From NCBI RefSeq assembly GCF_041228405.1, contig NZ_CP133888.1:2728001-2792000 (forward strand): a stretch of 64,000 bases of DNA. Direction: 5' to 3'. Position 1 is the stretch's first letter, and each line of letters opens with the position of its first letter. Origin of the DNA: Salinilacustrithrix flava. GTDB taxonomy: Bacteria; Actinomycetota; Acidimicrobiia; Acidimicrobiales; Salinilacustritrichaceae. Below the pieces are notes generated by a model. That model was given only the letters and a program-made list of their open reading frames with translations, had not been told where the DNA came from and ran no database searches. Shown here one piece after another: positions 34,636 to 42,223 of the stretch. The position numbers and the translations under genes are program-made.

Positions 34636-36469
34636 ACGGACCCGGTCGGTGGGGGTCGTGGTGGACGGCCTCGCCGGTCTGCACCGCCCACAGCGAGGCG
34701 TAGGCGCCCTCGCGGGACACCAGCTGGTCGTGGGTGCCGGACTCCACGATGCGCCCGGCCTCGAGCACGTGGATGACGTCCGCGTCGCGAACCGTCGAGA
34801 GCCGGTGGGCCACGACGAGGGTGGTGCGCCCGGCGGAGATCCGCTCGAGCGACCGCTGGATGGCGGCCTCGGTCTCGTTGTCGACGGCCGAGGTGGCCTC
34901 GTCGAGGAGCAGCACGACCGGGTCCTTCAGCACGGCCCGGGCGATCGAGAGCCGCTGGCGCTGGCCGCCGGACAGCTTCTGGCCCCGCTCGCCGACGATG
35001 GTGTCGTAGCCCTGGGGCAGCGTCTGCACGAAGTCGTGGATCTCGGCCACGGTCGCGGCGGCGACCACGTCCTCGATCGGGGCGTCCGGGCGGCCGTAGG
35101 CGATGTTCTCGCGGACCGTGCCGTGGAACAGGTACACGTCCTGGCTCACCAGGCCGGTGAGCCGGCGCAGGTCGCCGAGGTCGAGGTCGCGCACGTCGTG
35201 GCCCTCGATGCACACCTGTCCCTCGTCGACGTCGTGGAAGCGCAGCAGCAGCCGCATGAGCGTGGACTTGCCGGATCCCGTGGGGCCGACGACCGCCGTC
35301 GTCCGGCCGGCCTCGATGGTCAGCGTCACGCCGTCGAGCGCGGGGGTGGCGCCGGGCTCGTAGGCGAAGGTGACGTCCTCGAAGGACACCTCCCCCTGGC
35401 CGAGGTCGAGCGCGAGGCGCTCGGGGCCACCCGTGATGGCCGGTTCGGTGTCCACCACGTCGAGGATGCGGTTCGTGGATGCCATGGCCCGCTGGTACTG
35501 GTCGAAGGTCTCGCCGAGGCGCGTCAGCGGCCACAGCAGGCGCTGGGACAGGAAGAGCAGCACGCTGTACTGGCCGACCGACAGCGAGCCCGACCCGTCG
35601 GTGGCGGTCTTGATCGCCTCGTAGCCGCCCCACACCATCGTCCCCGTGAAGCCGATGAGGATCGCCATGCGGATGAGCGGCACGAACGCCGACGACAGCG
35701 AGATGGCCCGACGGTTGGTCTCGCGGTACCGGTCGCTCTCCCTGGCGATGCGGGCCGCCTCCCGGTCCTCGGCCGTGAAGGACTTCACCGTCGAGATGCC
35801 GAGCAGGTTGTTGGCCAGCTGGCCGTTCAGGAACCCGGCCTGGTTGCGGACCGCTTCGTAGCGGGGCTCGAGCCGGCGCTGGAACCAGAACGAGCCCCAC
35901 AGGACCAGGGGCATCGGCGCGATGGCGAGCATCGCCACCGACGGGTCGAGCACGAAGAAGATCGCGCCCACCGCCACCACGGTGGTCAGCACCTGGATGA
36001 TCTCGTTGGCGCCGATGTCGAGGAACCGCTCGAGCTGGTTGACGTCGTCGTTGAGCACCGCCATGAGGTCGCCGGTGGCCCGCTCCTGGAACCAGGCGTG
36101 CTCGAGCTCCTGCACGTTGCGGTAGGCGTCGAGGCGCAGGTCGTGCTGGAGGTCCTGGGCCAGGTTCCGCCACGCGATCTGGTGCAGGTACTGGAACAGG
36201 GACTCGAGCGCCCAGACCAGGAAGGTGAGGAGCGCGATCGCGACGATCTGGGCTCGCTGCGTGGTGAACCCGATGCGGTCGAGGGTGGCGTCGCCGTCGT
36301 TGGCCACCACGTCCACGGCGAGGCCGATGAGCAGGGGAGGGGCGAGGTCGAAGAGCTTGTTCAGCACCGAGTGGGTCGTGGCCCACCCGGTTCGTCGGCG
36401 GTACGGCGCCCCGTAGTGCCAGAGGCGGCGCAGGGGTGCCACCCGTTCGTCGTCGGTCGGTCCCGGCAT
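34616..36469 (-). CDS. ABC exporter, fused permease and ATPase
   Basis: A 617-residue half-transporter of the multidrug/lipid exporter type. Residues 1-330 carry six membrane helices; residues 360-600 the ATPase with Walker A GPTGSGKST, the Q-loop in SQDVYLFHGTVRENI, signature LSGGQRQRLSIARA, Walker B VVLLLDEAT and the switch His in VVAHRLSTV. It would act as a homodimer exporting a lipid, lipid-linked glycan or drug from the cytoplasm; the glycan genes nearby make a glycolipid plausible. Transcribed divergently from the flippase/phosphomannomutase gene, with tandem palindromes between them. Confidence 0.92.
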   Translation of the reverse strand: MPGPTDDERVAPLRRLWHYGAPYRRRTGWATTHSVLNKLFDLAPPLLIGLAVDVVANDGDATLDRIGFTTQRAQIVAIALLTFLVWALESLFQYLHQIAWRNLAQDLQHDLRLDAYRNVQELEHAWFQERATGDLMAVLNDDVNQLERFLDIGANEIIQVLTTVVAVGAIFFVLDPSVAMLAIAPMPLVLWGSFWFQRRLEPRYEAVRNQAGFLNGQLANNLLGISTVKSFTAEDREAARIARESDRYRETNRRAISLSSAFVPLIRMAILIGFTGTMVWGGYEAIKTATDGSGSLSVGQYSVLLFLSQRLLWPLTRLGETFDQYQRAMASTNRILDVVDTEPAITGGPERLALDLGQGEVSFEDVTFAYEPGATPALDGVTLTIEAGRTTAVVGPTGSGKSTLMRLLLRFHDVDEGQVCIEGHDVRDLDLGDLRRLTGLVSQDVYLFHGTVRENIAYGRPDAPIEDVVAAATVAEIHDFVQTLPQGYDTIVGERGQKLSGGQRQRLSIARAVLKDPVVLLLDEATSAVDNETEAAIQRSLERISAGRTTLVVAHRLSTVRDADVIHVLEAGRIVESGTHDQLVSREGAYASLWAVQTGEAVHHDPHRPGPFRARPS

Positions 36470-36502
36470 CCGACGAGTCTGGCCCCACTGGATCCGTTCG
36501 CC

Positions 36503-36610
36503 GCGCGCGAATCGACCATGGATGGTCGATTCGCGCGTGAGGAACCGGAAGGGGGCCGTTCGTTGCGCGCGAGTCGACCACCGGCGGTCGATCGGCGCGC
36601 AGGGAACCGG
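36503..36610. repeat. Tandem pair of 46-base palindromic repeats in a divergent promoter region
   Basis: 36503-36548 and 36565-36610 align without gaps over 46 bases with about 38 matches. Each unit is itself a palindrome: in the first, 36504-36519 pairs perfectly with 36522-36537 around TCGACCATGGATGGTCGA; the second keeps the two-fold symmetry with compensating changes (CGACC..GGTCG). Both end in GGAACCGG. The pair lies between the divergent ABC transporter and flippase/phosphomannomutase genes, so operators or a mobile repeat are both possible. Confidence 0.7.
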
Positions 36611-36629
36611 GTTGGTGGGTGCGGGTGCC

Positions 36630-36643
36630 TACGATCGCCGGCC
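36630..36643 (+). promoter_or_regulatory. Possible -10 box for the flippase/phosphomannomutase gene
   Basis: TACGAT at 36630-36635 lies 8 bases before the GTG at 36644, which lacks a Shine-Dalgarno sequence. This supports a leaderless transcript starting at that GTG, and therefore the chosen start. No clear -35 element at 17 bases. Confidence 0.5.
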
Positions 36644-38908
36644 GTGCCAGCCGCCGTCCCCGACCTGCTCCGACGGCTGGCCGCCCTCCGCTCGTGGGCG
36701 TCCACGCCCGGTCGCCGGCGGATCGCGTACGCGGTCGCCGTCACCATCTTCGTCGGCTCCACCGTGGCGGCCTGGCAGGCGCTCCCATCCGATCGGGGCG
36801 ACATCGACTGGTCGCTCATCGCCCTCGCCGCGCTGCTCGTGGTCCCGGGTGCGGTGGTCAACGCCGAGGAGTACCGGGTGTCGGCCCGCATCGTGGGCCA
36901 GCGGGTCGCCTTGCCGGCGGCCCTGCGAGTGTCCATCATCGCCGCCGCGTTCAACCTCCTGCCCGTGCCGGGGTCGGTGCTGGTGCGGACGCGGGCGCTG
37001 GCCAAGGGCGGCTCCTCCACCGGGCAGGCCGTGACGTCGACCCTGGCTGTCGGCCTCGCCTACATCGCCGTCGCCCTCGTCATCGTGGCCGCGGTGCAGG
37101 TGGGGGCGGCACCGGTGCAGGCGGTCGTGCTGCTCGTCATCGGGCTGGCCATGCTCGGCGGTGCGGCCGTGCTGGTGCGGCGCCTGGCCGACGGGCCGGT
37201 CGGGGCGGTGCTGCAGCGACTGGTGGCCGTGGAGGCCCTGTCGGTGCTGGTGAAGGCGGTGCGGCTGTACCTGACCATCGAGGCACTCGGGTTCGAGCCG
37301 AGCATCGCGCAGGCGACGTCGCTGTCGATGGCGACGGTGGCGGCCTCGGCCATCGGCATCTTCCCGGGCGGGCTCGGCATCCGGGAGCTGCTCTCGGGCC
37401 TCATCGCGCCGGCGGTGGACCTGCCCGCGTCCGTGGGCCTGGTCGGCACGTCGATGGACCGGGTCATCGGCCTCGCGACGCTGTCGGTCCTGGCCGCGAT
37501 CGTGCTGTTCGCCACCCGGGAGCGCTTGCCAAGGCCCGACCACGGCAGCCACCCTTCCGTCGTGGCCGACATCGATGCTGTCTTCAAGGCGTACGACATC
37601 CGGGGCATCACCCCGGACCAGCTCGACGCCGAGCTCGTCCGCTCCATCGGCGCGGCGTTCGCCCGGTTCGTGCGCACGCAGCCCGAGCCCCACGACCGAG
37701 TGCTCGTGGGCCGGGACATGCGCCCCTCCGGCGTGGAGCTCGTGGCCGCCTTCTGCGAGGGGGTCACCAGCCAGGGCATGGACGTCACCCGCATCGGGCT
37801 GGCCTCCACCGACATGCTGTACTTCGCCGCCGGGAGCCTCGACGCCCCCGGTGCGATGTTCACCGCCAGCCACAACCCGGCCCAGTACAACGGCATCAAG
37901 ATGACGCTGGCCGGCGCCAAGCCCATCGGTTCCGACACCGGCATGGACGAGATCAAGCGGATGATCCTCGAGGACGACCTGTCCCCGCAGGGCGAGCCGG
38001 GCACCATCGACGACATCGAGCTGCTCGATGCCTTCGCCGACCACGTCCGCGGCTTCATCGACACCTCGGCGCTCGTGCCCGTGAAGGTCGTGGCCGACAC
38101 CGCCAACGGCATGGGCGGCCTCGTCGTGCCCGCCGTGTTCGAGGGCCTGCCCGTGGACCTCGAGGTCATGTACGGCGAGCTCGACGGCACCTTCCCCAAC
38201 CATCCGGCCGACCCGATCGACGTCGAGAACCTCCGCGACCTGCAGGCCCGGGTGCTCGAGGTCGGCGCCGACGTGGGCCTGGCCTTCGACGGCGACGCCG
38301 ACCGGGTCTTCCTCGTCGACGACCTCGGCCAGCCGGTGTCGGGCTCGATCACCACGGCCATCGTCGCCAAGGGCATCCTCGAGAAGGAGCCCGGGGCGAC
38401 GATCCTGCACAACCTGATCTGCTCCAAGACCGTGCCCGAGGTCGTCCGCGAGAACGGCGGCACGCCGATCCGGACCCGGGTGGGGCACAGCTTCATCAAG
38501 GCCACGATGGCCGAGACCGGCGCCGCGTTCGGCGGCGAGCACTCCGCCCACTACTACTTCCGCGAGAACTGGCGCGCCGACTCGGGCTGCATCGCCTCCC
38601 TGGTCGTGCTCGAGCAGCTCAGCCGCACCGGCCAGAAGCTGTCCGAGCTCCGCAAGCCCTTCGAGCGCTACGCCGCATCCGGCGAGATCAACACGACCGT
38701 CGACGATCCCGCCGCGGTCATCGACCGGGTGGCGGCGGCCTACGCCGACCACGACCAGGACCGCCTCGACGGGCTCACCGTGGACCTCGGCGACTGGTGG
38801 TTCAACCTGCGTCCCTCCAACACCGAGCCGCTGCTGCGCCTCAACCTGGAGGCGGCCACCCGGGAGCAGTGCGACGCCAAGGTGGAGGAAGTTCGCTCGC
38901 TCTTCTAG
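36644..38908 (+). CDS. manB: UPF0104 flippase-like membrane domain fused to phosphomannomutase
   Basis: One frame of 754 codons. Residues 1-300 are a polytopic domain of the lysylphosphatidylglycerol synthase TM/AglD (UPF0104) type, with about eight helices and the family motif IFPGGLGIRE. Residues 307-754 are a complete phosphomannomutase: FKAYDIRG, catalytic Ser in TASHNPAQYNGIK, metal-binding FDGDADRVFLVD, GGEHSAHYYF and phosphate-binding RPSNTEPLLR. It interconverts mannose 6- and 1-phosphate, feeding GDP-mannose synthesis. No stop separates the halves; a GTG at 37562 could start a separate mutase, but no clear start signal precedes it. Leaderless start from TACGAT. Confidence 0.85.
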   Translation: MPAAVPDLLRRLAALRSWASTPGRRRIAYAVAVTIFVGSTVAAWQALPSDRGDIDWSLIALAALLVVPGAVVNAEEYRVSARIVGQRVALPAALRVSIIAAAFNLLPVPGSVLVRTRALAKGGSSTGQAVTSTLAVGLAYIAVALVIVAAVQVGAAPVQAVVLLVIGLAMLGGAAVLVRRLADGPVGAVLQRLVAVEALSVLVKAVRLYLTIEALGFEPSIAQATSLSMATVAASAIGIFPGGLGIRELLSGLIAPAVDLPASVGLVGTSMDRVIGLATLSVLAAIVLFATRERLPRPDHGSHPSVVADIDAVFKAYDIRGITPDQLDAELVRSIGAAFARFVRTQPEPHDRVLVGRDMRPSGVELVAAFCEGVTSQGMDVTRIGLASTDMLYFAAGSLDAPGAMFTASHNPAQYNGIKMTLAGAKPIGSDTGMDEIKRMILEDDLSPQGEPGTIDDIELLDAFADHVRGFIDTSALVPVKVVADTANGMGGLVVPAVFEGLPVDLEVMYGELDGTFPNHPADPIDVENLRDLQARVLEVGADVGLAFDGDADRVFLVDDLGQPVSGSITTAIVAKGILEKEPGATILHNLICSKTVPEVVRENGGTPIRTRVGHSFIKATMAETGAAFGGEHSAHYYFRENWRADSGCIASLVVLEQLSRTGQKLSELRKPFERYAASGEINTTVDDPAAVIDRVAAAYADHDQDRLDGLTVDLGDWWFNLRPSNTEPLLRLNLEAATREQCDAKVEEVRSLF

Positions 38909-38959
38909 CCGGGTCGTCAGCTCAGAGGCTTCCTTGCAGACGGGCCTGACCCCCGCTGG

Positions 38960-38971
38960 TAGAAAGCATCC
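38960..38971 (+). promoter_or_regulatory. Possible -10 box for the Trm112-like gene
   Basis: TAGAAA at 38960-38965 lies 6 bases before the ATG at 38972. It matches TANNNA rather than the full TANNNT consensus, so the support is weak, but no ribosome binding site is present and a leaderless start is likely. Confidence 0.3.
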
Positions 38972-39220
38972 ATGGCACTCGACCAGCTGCTGCTCGACAT
39001 CCTCGCCTGCCCCGAGGACAAGGGGCCGCTCTACTACTTCGAGGACGAGGACCTGCTCCTCAACCCGCGGCTCAAGCGCACCTACGCCATCCGCGACGAC
39101 ATCCCGATCATGCTGATCGACGAGGCCACCGCCATCGACGACACCGAGGTCGAGCGCCTGCTGGCCAAGGCCGAGAGCCAGGGCATCACGCCCACCTTCG
39201 ATCCCGACGACGGCGCCTGA
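38972..39220 (+). CDS. Trm112-like small protein
   Basis: An 82-residue protein of the Trm112p-like family: DQLLLDILACPEDKGPLYYF and RTYAIRDDIPIMLIDEAT are the family segments. In other organisms Trm112 activates methyltransferases and often has a zinc site; here only one Cys (CPED) remains, so zinc binding is unlikely. In actinobacteria it is regularly found between phosphomannomutase and the SIS isomerase, as here. The ATG is probably leaderless. The next gene starts 4 bases after the stop. Confidence 0.88.
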   Translation: MALDQLLLDILACPEDKGPLYYFEDEDLLLNPRLKRTYAIRDDIPIMLIDEATAIDDTEVERLLAKAESQGITPTFDPDDGA

Positions 39221-39224
39221 ACCC

Positions 39225-40259
39225 GTGTCCCCCCTGCTCCCCGAGGGACCGATCGACAGCCTCGGGGTCCTCGACGCCGTGCTGGCCACCCCCGAATCGG
39301 TGGCGGCCGCGGCGGCTGCACCGGTCGAGGTCCCTCCCTTCGCCGGGGTGCACGGCATGGTGCTCGTGGCCTCCGGGCCCGATGCCCTGGTGGCCGAGGC
39401 CGCCCAGGCCCTCGTCGCGCCGTGGTCGCCCGTACCGGTCTTCGTCCACACCGGGCACGGCCTGCCCGACTTCGTCTCCGACGAGTGGCGCTGCGTGTTC
39501 GTGTCGCGGGCCCCGACGTCGGAGTCGACCTCGGCGCTGCAGGCCGCCGTGGACCACCGGGCCGTCCTCACCGGGGTCGGCAGCGGCGACGTGGTGGAGG
39601 CCATCGCCGAGCGCGACGGGGGCGTGGTGCGCTGCACCGACGAGGTCCCCGCGCCCCGGTTCGCGTTCGCCTCCACGCTGGTGAGCACGCTCCGGCTGCT
39701 CGACGGGCTGAGCGCGCTGGCCACCCCGCTCGGCGGTCCCGGCCTGGACGAGACCATCGACGCGGCGGTCCACCAGCTCACCCGGCGACGCGACCAGCTC
39801 GACCGCCCCGATGGCGACGCCGCCGTGCTCGCCCGCCGCATCGGGCGCACCATGGTCCTGACCCTGGGGGCCGGGCCGGTCGGCGCGGTCGCCGCCCGAC
39901 GCTGGAAGCAGCAGGTCAACGACAACGTCAAGGCCCCCGCCTTCGACCTGGCGCTGCCCCAGGCCCGCCACCACGAGCTGTCCGGCTGGGGTCAGCACGG
40001 CGACATGACCCGCCAGGTGTTCTCCCTCGTCGAGCTCCGGCACGACCACGAGGACACCGACGACGCTGCGGTGCTCCCTGCCGTCGAGGCCATGCTCGAG
40101 GAGGTCGTGCACGCCCGTCACGAGGTGCACGCCGAAGGAGAGGGCCCGCTGGCCCAGCTGCTGGACCTGGTGCTCACGGGTGACCTCGTCAGCTGGCACC
40201 TGGCCCAGGAGAACGAGATCGACCCGGGTCCCCGGGGCGTCGACACCCTCGGCGCATGA
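39225..40259 (+). CDS. SIS-domain phosphoglucose/phosphomannose isomerase-like protein
   Basis: A 344-residue sugar-isomerase (SIS) protein of the bifunctional glucose-6-phosphate/mannose-6-phosphate isomerase family. It has VFVHTGHGLPDFVSDEW, SRAPTSESTSALQAAVDH and WKQQVNDNVKAPAFDLALPQ followed by HHELSGW, the segment with the catalytic Glu/His of that family. It would link fructose 6-phosphate to mannose 6-phosphate, the substrate of the upstream phosphomannomutase. The first SIS domain is degenerate (GMVLVASG instead of a GxGxS loop). GTG start; the selenoprotein gene begins inside its stop codon. Confidence 0.85.
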   Translation: MSPLLPEGPIDSLGVLDAVLATPESVAAAAAAPVEVPPFAGVHGMVLVASGPDALVAEAAQALVAPWSPVPVFVHTGHGLPDFVSDEWRCVFVSRAPTSESTSALQAAVDHRAVLTGVGSGDVVEAIAERDGGVVRCTDEVPAPRFAFASTLVSTLRLLDGLSALATPLGGPGLDETIDAAVHQLTRRRDQLDRPDGDAAVLARRIGRTMVLTLGAGPVGAVAARRWKQQVNDNVKAPAFDLALPQARHHELSGWGQHGDMTRQVFSLVELRHDHEDTDDAAVLPAVEAMLEEVVHARHEVHAEGEGPLAQLLDLVLTGDLVSWHLAQENEIDPGPRGVDTLGA

Positions 40260-40537
40260 CGATGCTGGACCCGCGCCACCGGATCTCCATCGCGTTCTGC
40301 GTCCCGTGAGACTACGTGCCGAGAGCCGTCGGTCTGGCGGACGAGCTGCTGCGGGGCTGGGCCCCGATCATCGAGACCCTGGAGCTGGTGCCGGACGGCA
40401 AGGGCCGCTTCGAGGTCACCCTCGACGGTGAGCTGATCTTCTCCAAGGCCGGCCTCGGCCGCCACGCCGAGCCCGGCGAGGTCGTGGCCCTGGCCCGGGA
40501 GCGCATGGGTCCCGAGATCGACCGGGGGTCGAACTAG
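40256..40537 (+). CDS. SelW/Rdx-family selenoprotein with in-frame TGA (selenocysteine)
   Basis: A 93-residue protein read through TGA at 40307-40309. It begins at ATG 40256, overlapping the isomerase stop (ATGA). RISIAFCVPUDYVPRAVGLA contains Cys15-Val-Pro-Sec18, the CxxU redox motif at the place expected for the SelT/SelW/SelH family, followed by ELVPDGKGRFEV and DGELIFSKAGLGRH, which are family signatures. Both sides of the TGA belong to one family and frame, and a hairpin with a GGUCU loop starts 17 bases after it. Rdx proteins are small thioredoxin-fold redox proteins. Ordinary annotation would lose the N-terminus or start at 40316. Needs selABCD elsewhere. Confidence 0.87.
40307..40340 (+). 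promoter_or_regulatory. Selenocysteine TGA and bacterial SECIS-like hairpin
   Basis: After the TGA (40307-40309) the mRNA can fold CCGUC (40326-40330) with GGCGG (40336-40340), a five-pair stem including one U-G, exposing the loop GGUCU (40331-40335). The loop lies 21 bases after the TGA and matches the GGUCU of the E. coli fdhF SECIS. Spacing and a G at the start of the loop meet the known bacterial SECIS rules. Confidence 0.75.
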
Positions 40538-40548
40538 CGTCGGGCCCG
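40535..40548 (+). promoter_or_regulatory. Possible -10 box for the membrane protein gene at 40549
   Basis: TAGCGT at 40535-40540 overlaps the selenoprotein stop and lies 8 bases before the ATG at 40549, which has no ribosome binding site. This fits a leaderless start. Confidence 0.4.
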
Positions 40549-42210
40549 ATGGCGACCCCCCCGCAGCGCAGGTCGCACCGCGCGGCGTGGGCACTGGTGG
40601 TCGTGGCCGCCCTCGCCTCGCTCCTGGGCCGGCTCCTGCTGGCCCGCTCGGTCGTGTCGCCCTTCATCTTCCAGGACGAGGGCGGCTACGTCGGGGTGGC
40701 CCGCCTGCTGGCCGGTGACCCGCCGACCCTCTACGGGCCGGCGTACCTGCCCGGCTGGGGTGCGCTGCTTGCGCCGGCGGCCGCGATCCTGGAGCCCGGC
40801 GCCTTCCAGAACGCAGCGCAGGGGCTGAACGCGGCGGCCGCCGCCGCCGTCATCCCCGTGCTGCACCTGATCGGCACCCGGCTCGCCGGTCTCCGCCCGC
40901 TGCTGAGCGCCGGCGCAGCCATCGTGGGCGGCTCGATGGCGGCGTCGATCCTGCAGGCCACGATGCTGTTGCCCGAGGCACTGCTCGTCCTCGTGGTCGC
41001 CGTCGGCGTGGTGCTGGTGCACCGGGCCCTGGAGGCCGGCACCGTGCCGTGGTCGCTGCTCGCCGGGATCGCCGTCGGGGCCTCCTACGCCGTGCACCCC
41101 CGCTCGATCGTGGCGGTCCTCGCCCTGGCCCTGGTCGCGGTCGCGGCCTGGCGTGCCGGGGTGCTGGCGCCGCGCGTCGCCGCCGCGCTCGGCGGAGCCG
41201 CGCTGCTGGTGGTGCTGCTCACCCAGGTCCTGCACGCCTGGGCCACGGACCGGCTCTATCCGGCCGGGACGATGCCGTCGCTGGCCGGGTCGCCGGTGGG
41301 TGCCCTGGGGGAGCCGATCGGCGCCGCCGTGATCACCGCCGGGCAGACCTGGTACCTCGTCGTCGCCACGCTCGGCCTCGTGCCGCTCGGGATGCTGGTC
41401 GGCGCCCGTGTCGGCTGGAACGAGCGCGGCACGGCGCGCGGTCTGGCGATGGGCTTCGTGGTGCTCGGTGCGCTCGGCAGCCTGGCGCTCGGCACCATCG
41501 GGTCCTACCAGGTCGGCATCGGCACGGACGTGAGCCGCGCCGACCTGCCCGTGTACGGCCGCTACCTCGAGCAGTGGGTGCCGGTGCTCGTCGTGCTGGC
41601 CCCCGCGCTGCGGCGCCGCTGGGCGTGGCCCGGCATCCTCGCCGCTGCCGGCGCGAGCGCCGGCATCGGGTTGGCCCTCGATGCCGTGTACGCCGACGAC
41701 GTGTGGGAGCAGCCGATCGCCTGGCACAACATCGCCTCCCTCCGGGTGCCGGTCGAGCTCTTCGGCCGCGACCACGTCGTCACCACCGGTCTGCTCGCAG
41801 CCGTCGTCATGCTCCTGCTGGGCGCGGCTGCCCTCGTGCGCCGCGACCGGTGGGGGTGGGCGCTGCCCCTCGCGGTGATCGCCGGGCTCAACGTGTTCGC
41901 CGGGGTGTCGCTCGTCCAGGAGTGGGCCGGCCCGGCCTCGGAGGCCTGGGCCGGCCGGCACCGCCTCGGTCCGGTGCTCGAGGAGGTCGACGAGGTGGTC
42001 TGGGTCGACCGGGACGAGGACCTGCACGTGTACTGGGCGTACAACACCCAGTTCTGGCACCCCGACGTCGACGTCTCCTACTTCGTGGGGGACCTGCCCG
42101 ACGGTGCCGGGCTGGTGCTGGCCGGGGAGTCCACCCCGCCGGCGGAGGGGGCCGAGCTCCTCGGGACCGAGCGCGACGGCGATCTCGGACTGTGGGCGGT
42201 CGACGGGTAG
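40549..42210 (+). CDS. GT-C-like polytopic membrane glycosyltransferase
   Basis: A 553-residue membrane protein with about 11 helices and a C-terminal external domain. The first external loop carries SPFIFQDEGGYVGVARLL, an Asp-Glu pair like that of GT-C enzymes (ArnT/PMT type), which use polyprenyl-phosphate sugars on the outer face of the membrane. The polyprenyl-phosphate sugars could be made by the GT2 proteins at 14426 or 33448. The gene at 42224, convergent, encodes a similar protein. Exact sugar and acceptor are unknown. Confidence 0.77.
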   Translation: MATPPQRRSHRAAWALVVVAALASLLGRLLLARSVVSPFIFQDEGGYVGVARLLAGDPPTLYGPAYLPGWGALLAPAAAILEPGAFQNAAQGLNAAAAAAVIPVLHLIGTRLAGLRPLLSAGAAIVGGSMAASILQATMLLPEALLVLVVAVGVVLVHRALEAGTVPWSLLAGIAVGASYAVHPRSIVAVLALALVAVAAWRAGVLAPRVAAALGGAALLVVLLTQVLHAWATDRLYPAGTMPSLAGSPVGALGEPIGAAVITAGQTWYLVVATLGLVPLGMLVGARVGWNERGTARGLAMGFVVLGALGSLALGTIGSYQVGIGTDVSRADLPVYGRYLEQWVPVLVVLAPALRRRWAWPGILAAAGASAGIGLALDAVYADDVWEQPIAWHNIASLRVPVELFGRDHVVTTGLLAAVVMLLLGAAALVRRDRWGWALPLAVIAGLNVFAGVSLVQEWAGPASEAWAGRHRLGPVLEEVDEVVWVDRDEDLHVYWAYNTQFWHPDVDVSYFVGDLPDGAGLVLAGESTPPAEGAELLGTERDGDLGLWAVDG

Positions 42211-42223
42211 CGCCTGGGACCGC

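Noticed and set aside
36629..39931. Long minus-strand open frame of 1100 codons
   Set aside because: It lies opposite the flippase/phosphomannomutase, Trm112 and isomerase genes; the translation is low-complexity, typical of an antisense shadow in high-GC DNA.
40256..40315. The TGA at 40307 as a true stop, or the gene as a pseudogene
   Set aside because: Both sides match one small family in the same frame, the codon falls on the family's redox residue, and a SECIS-like hairpin follows.
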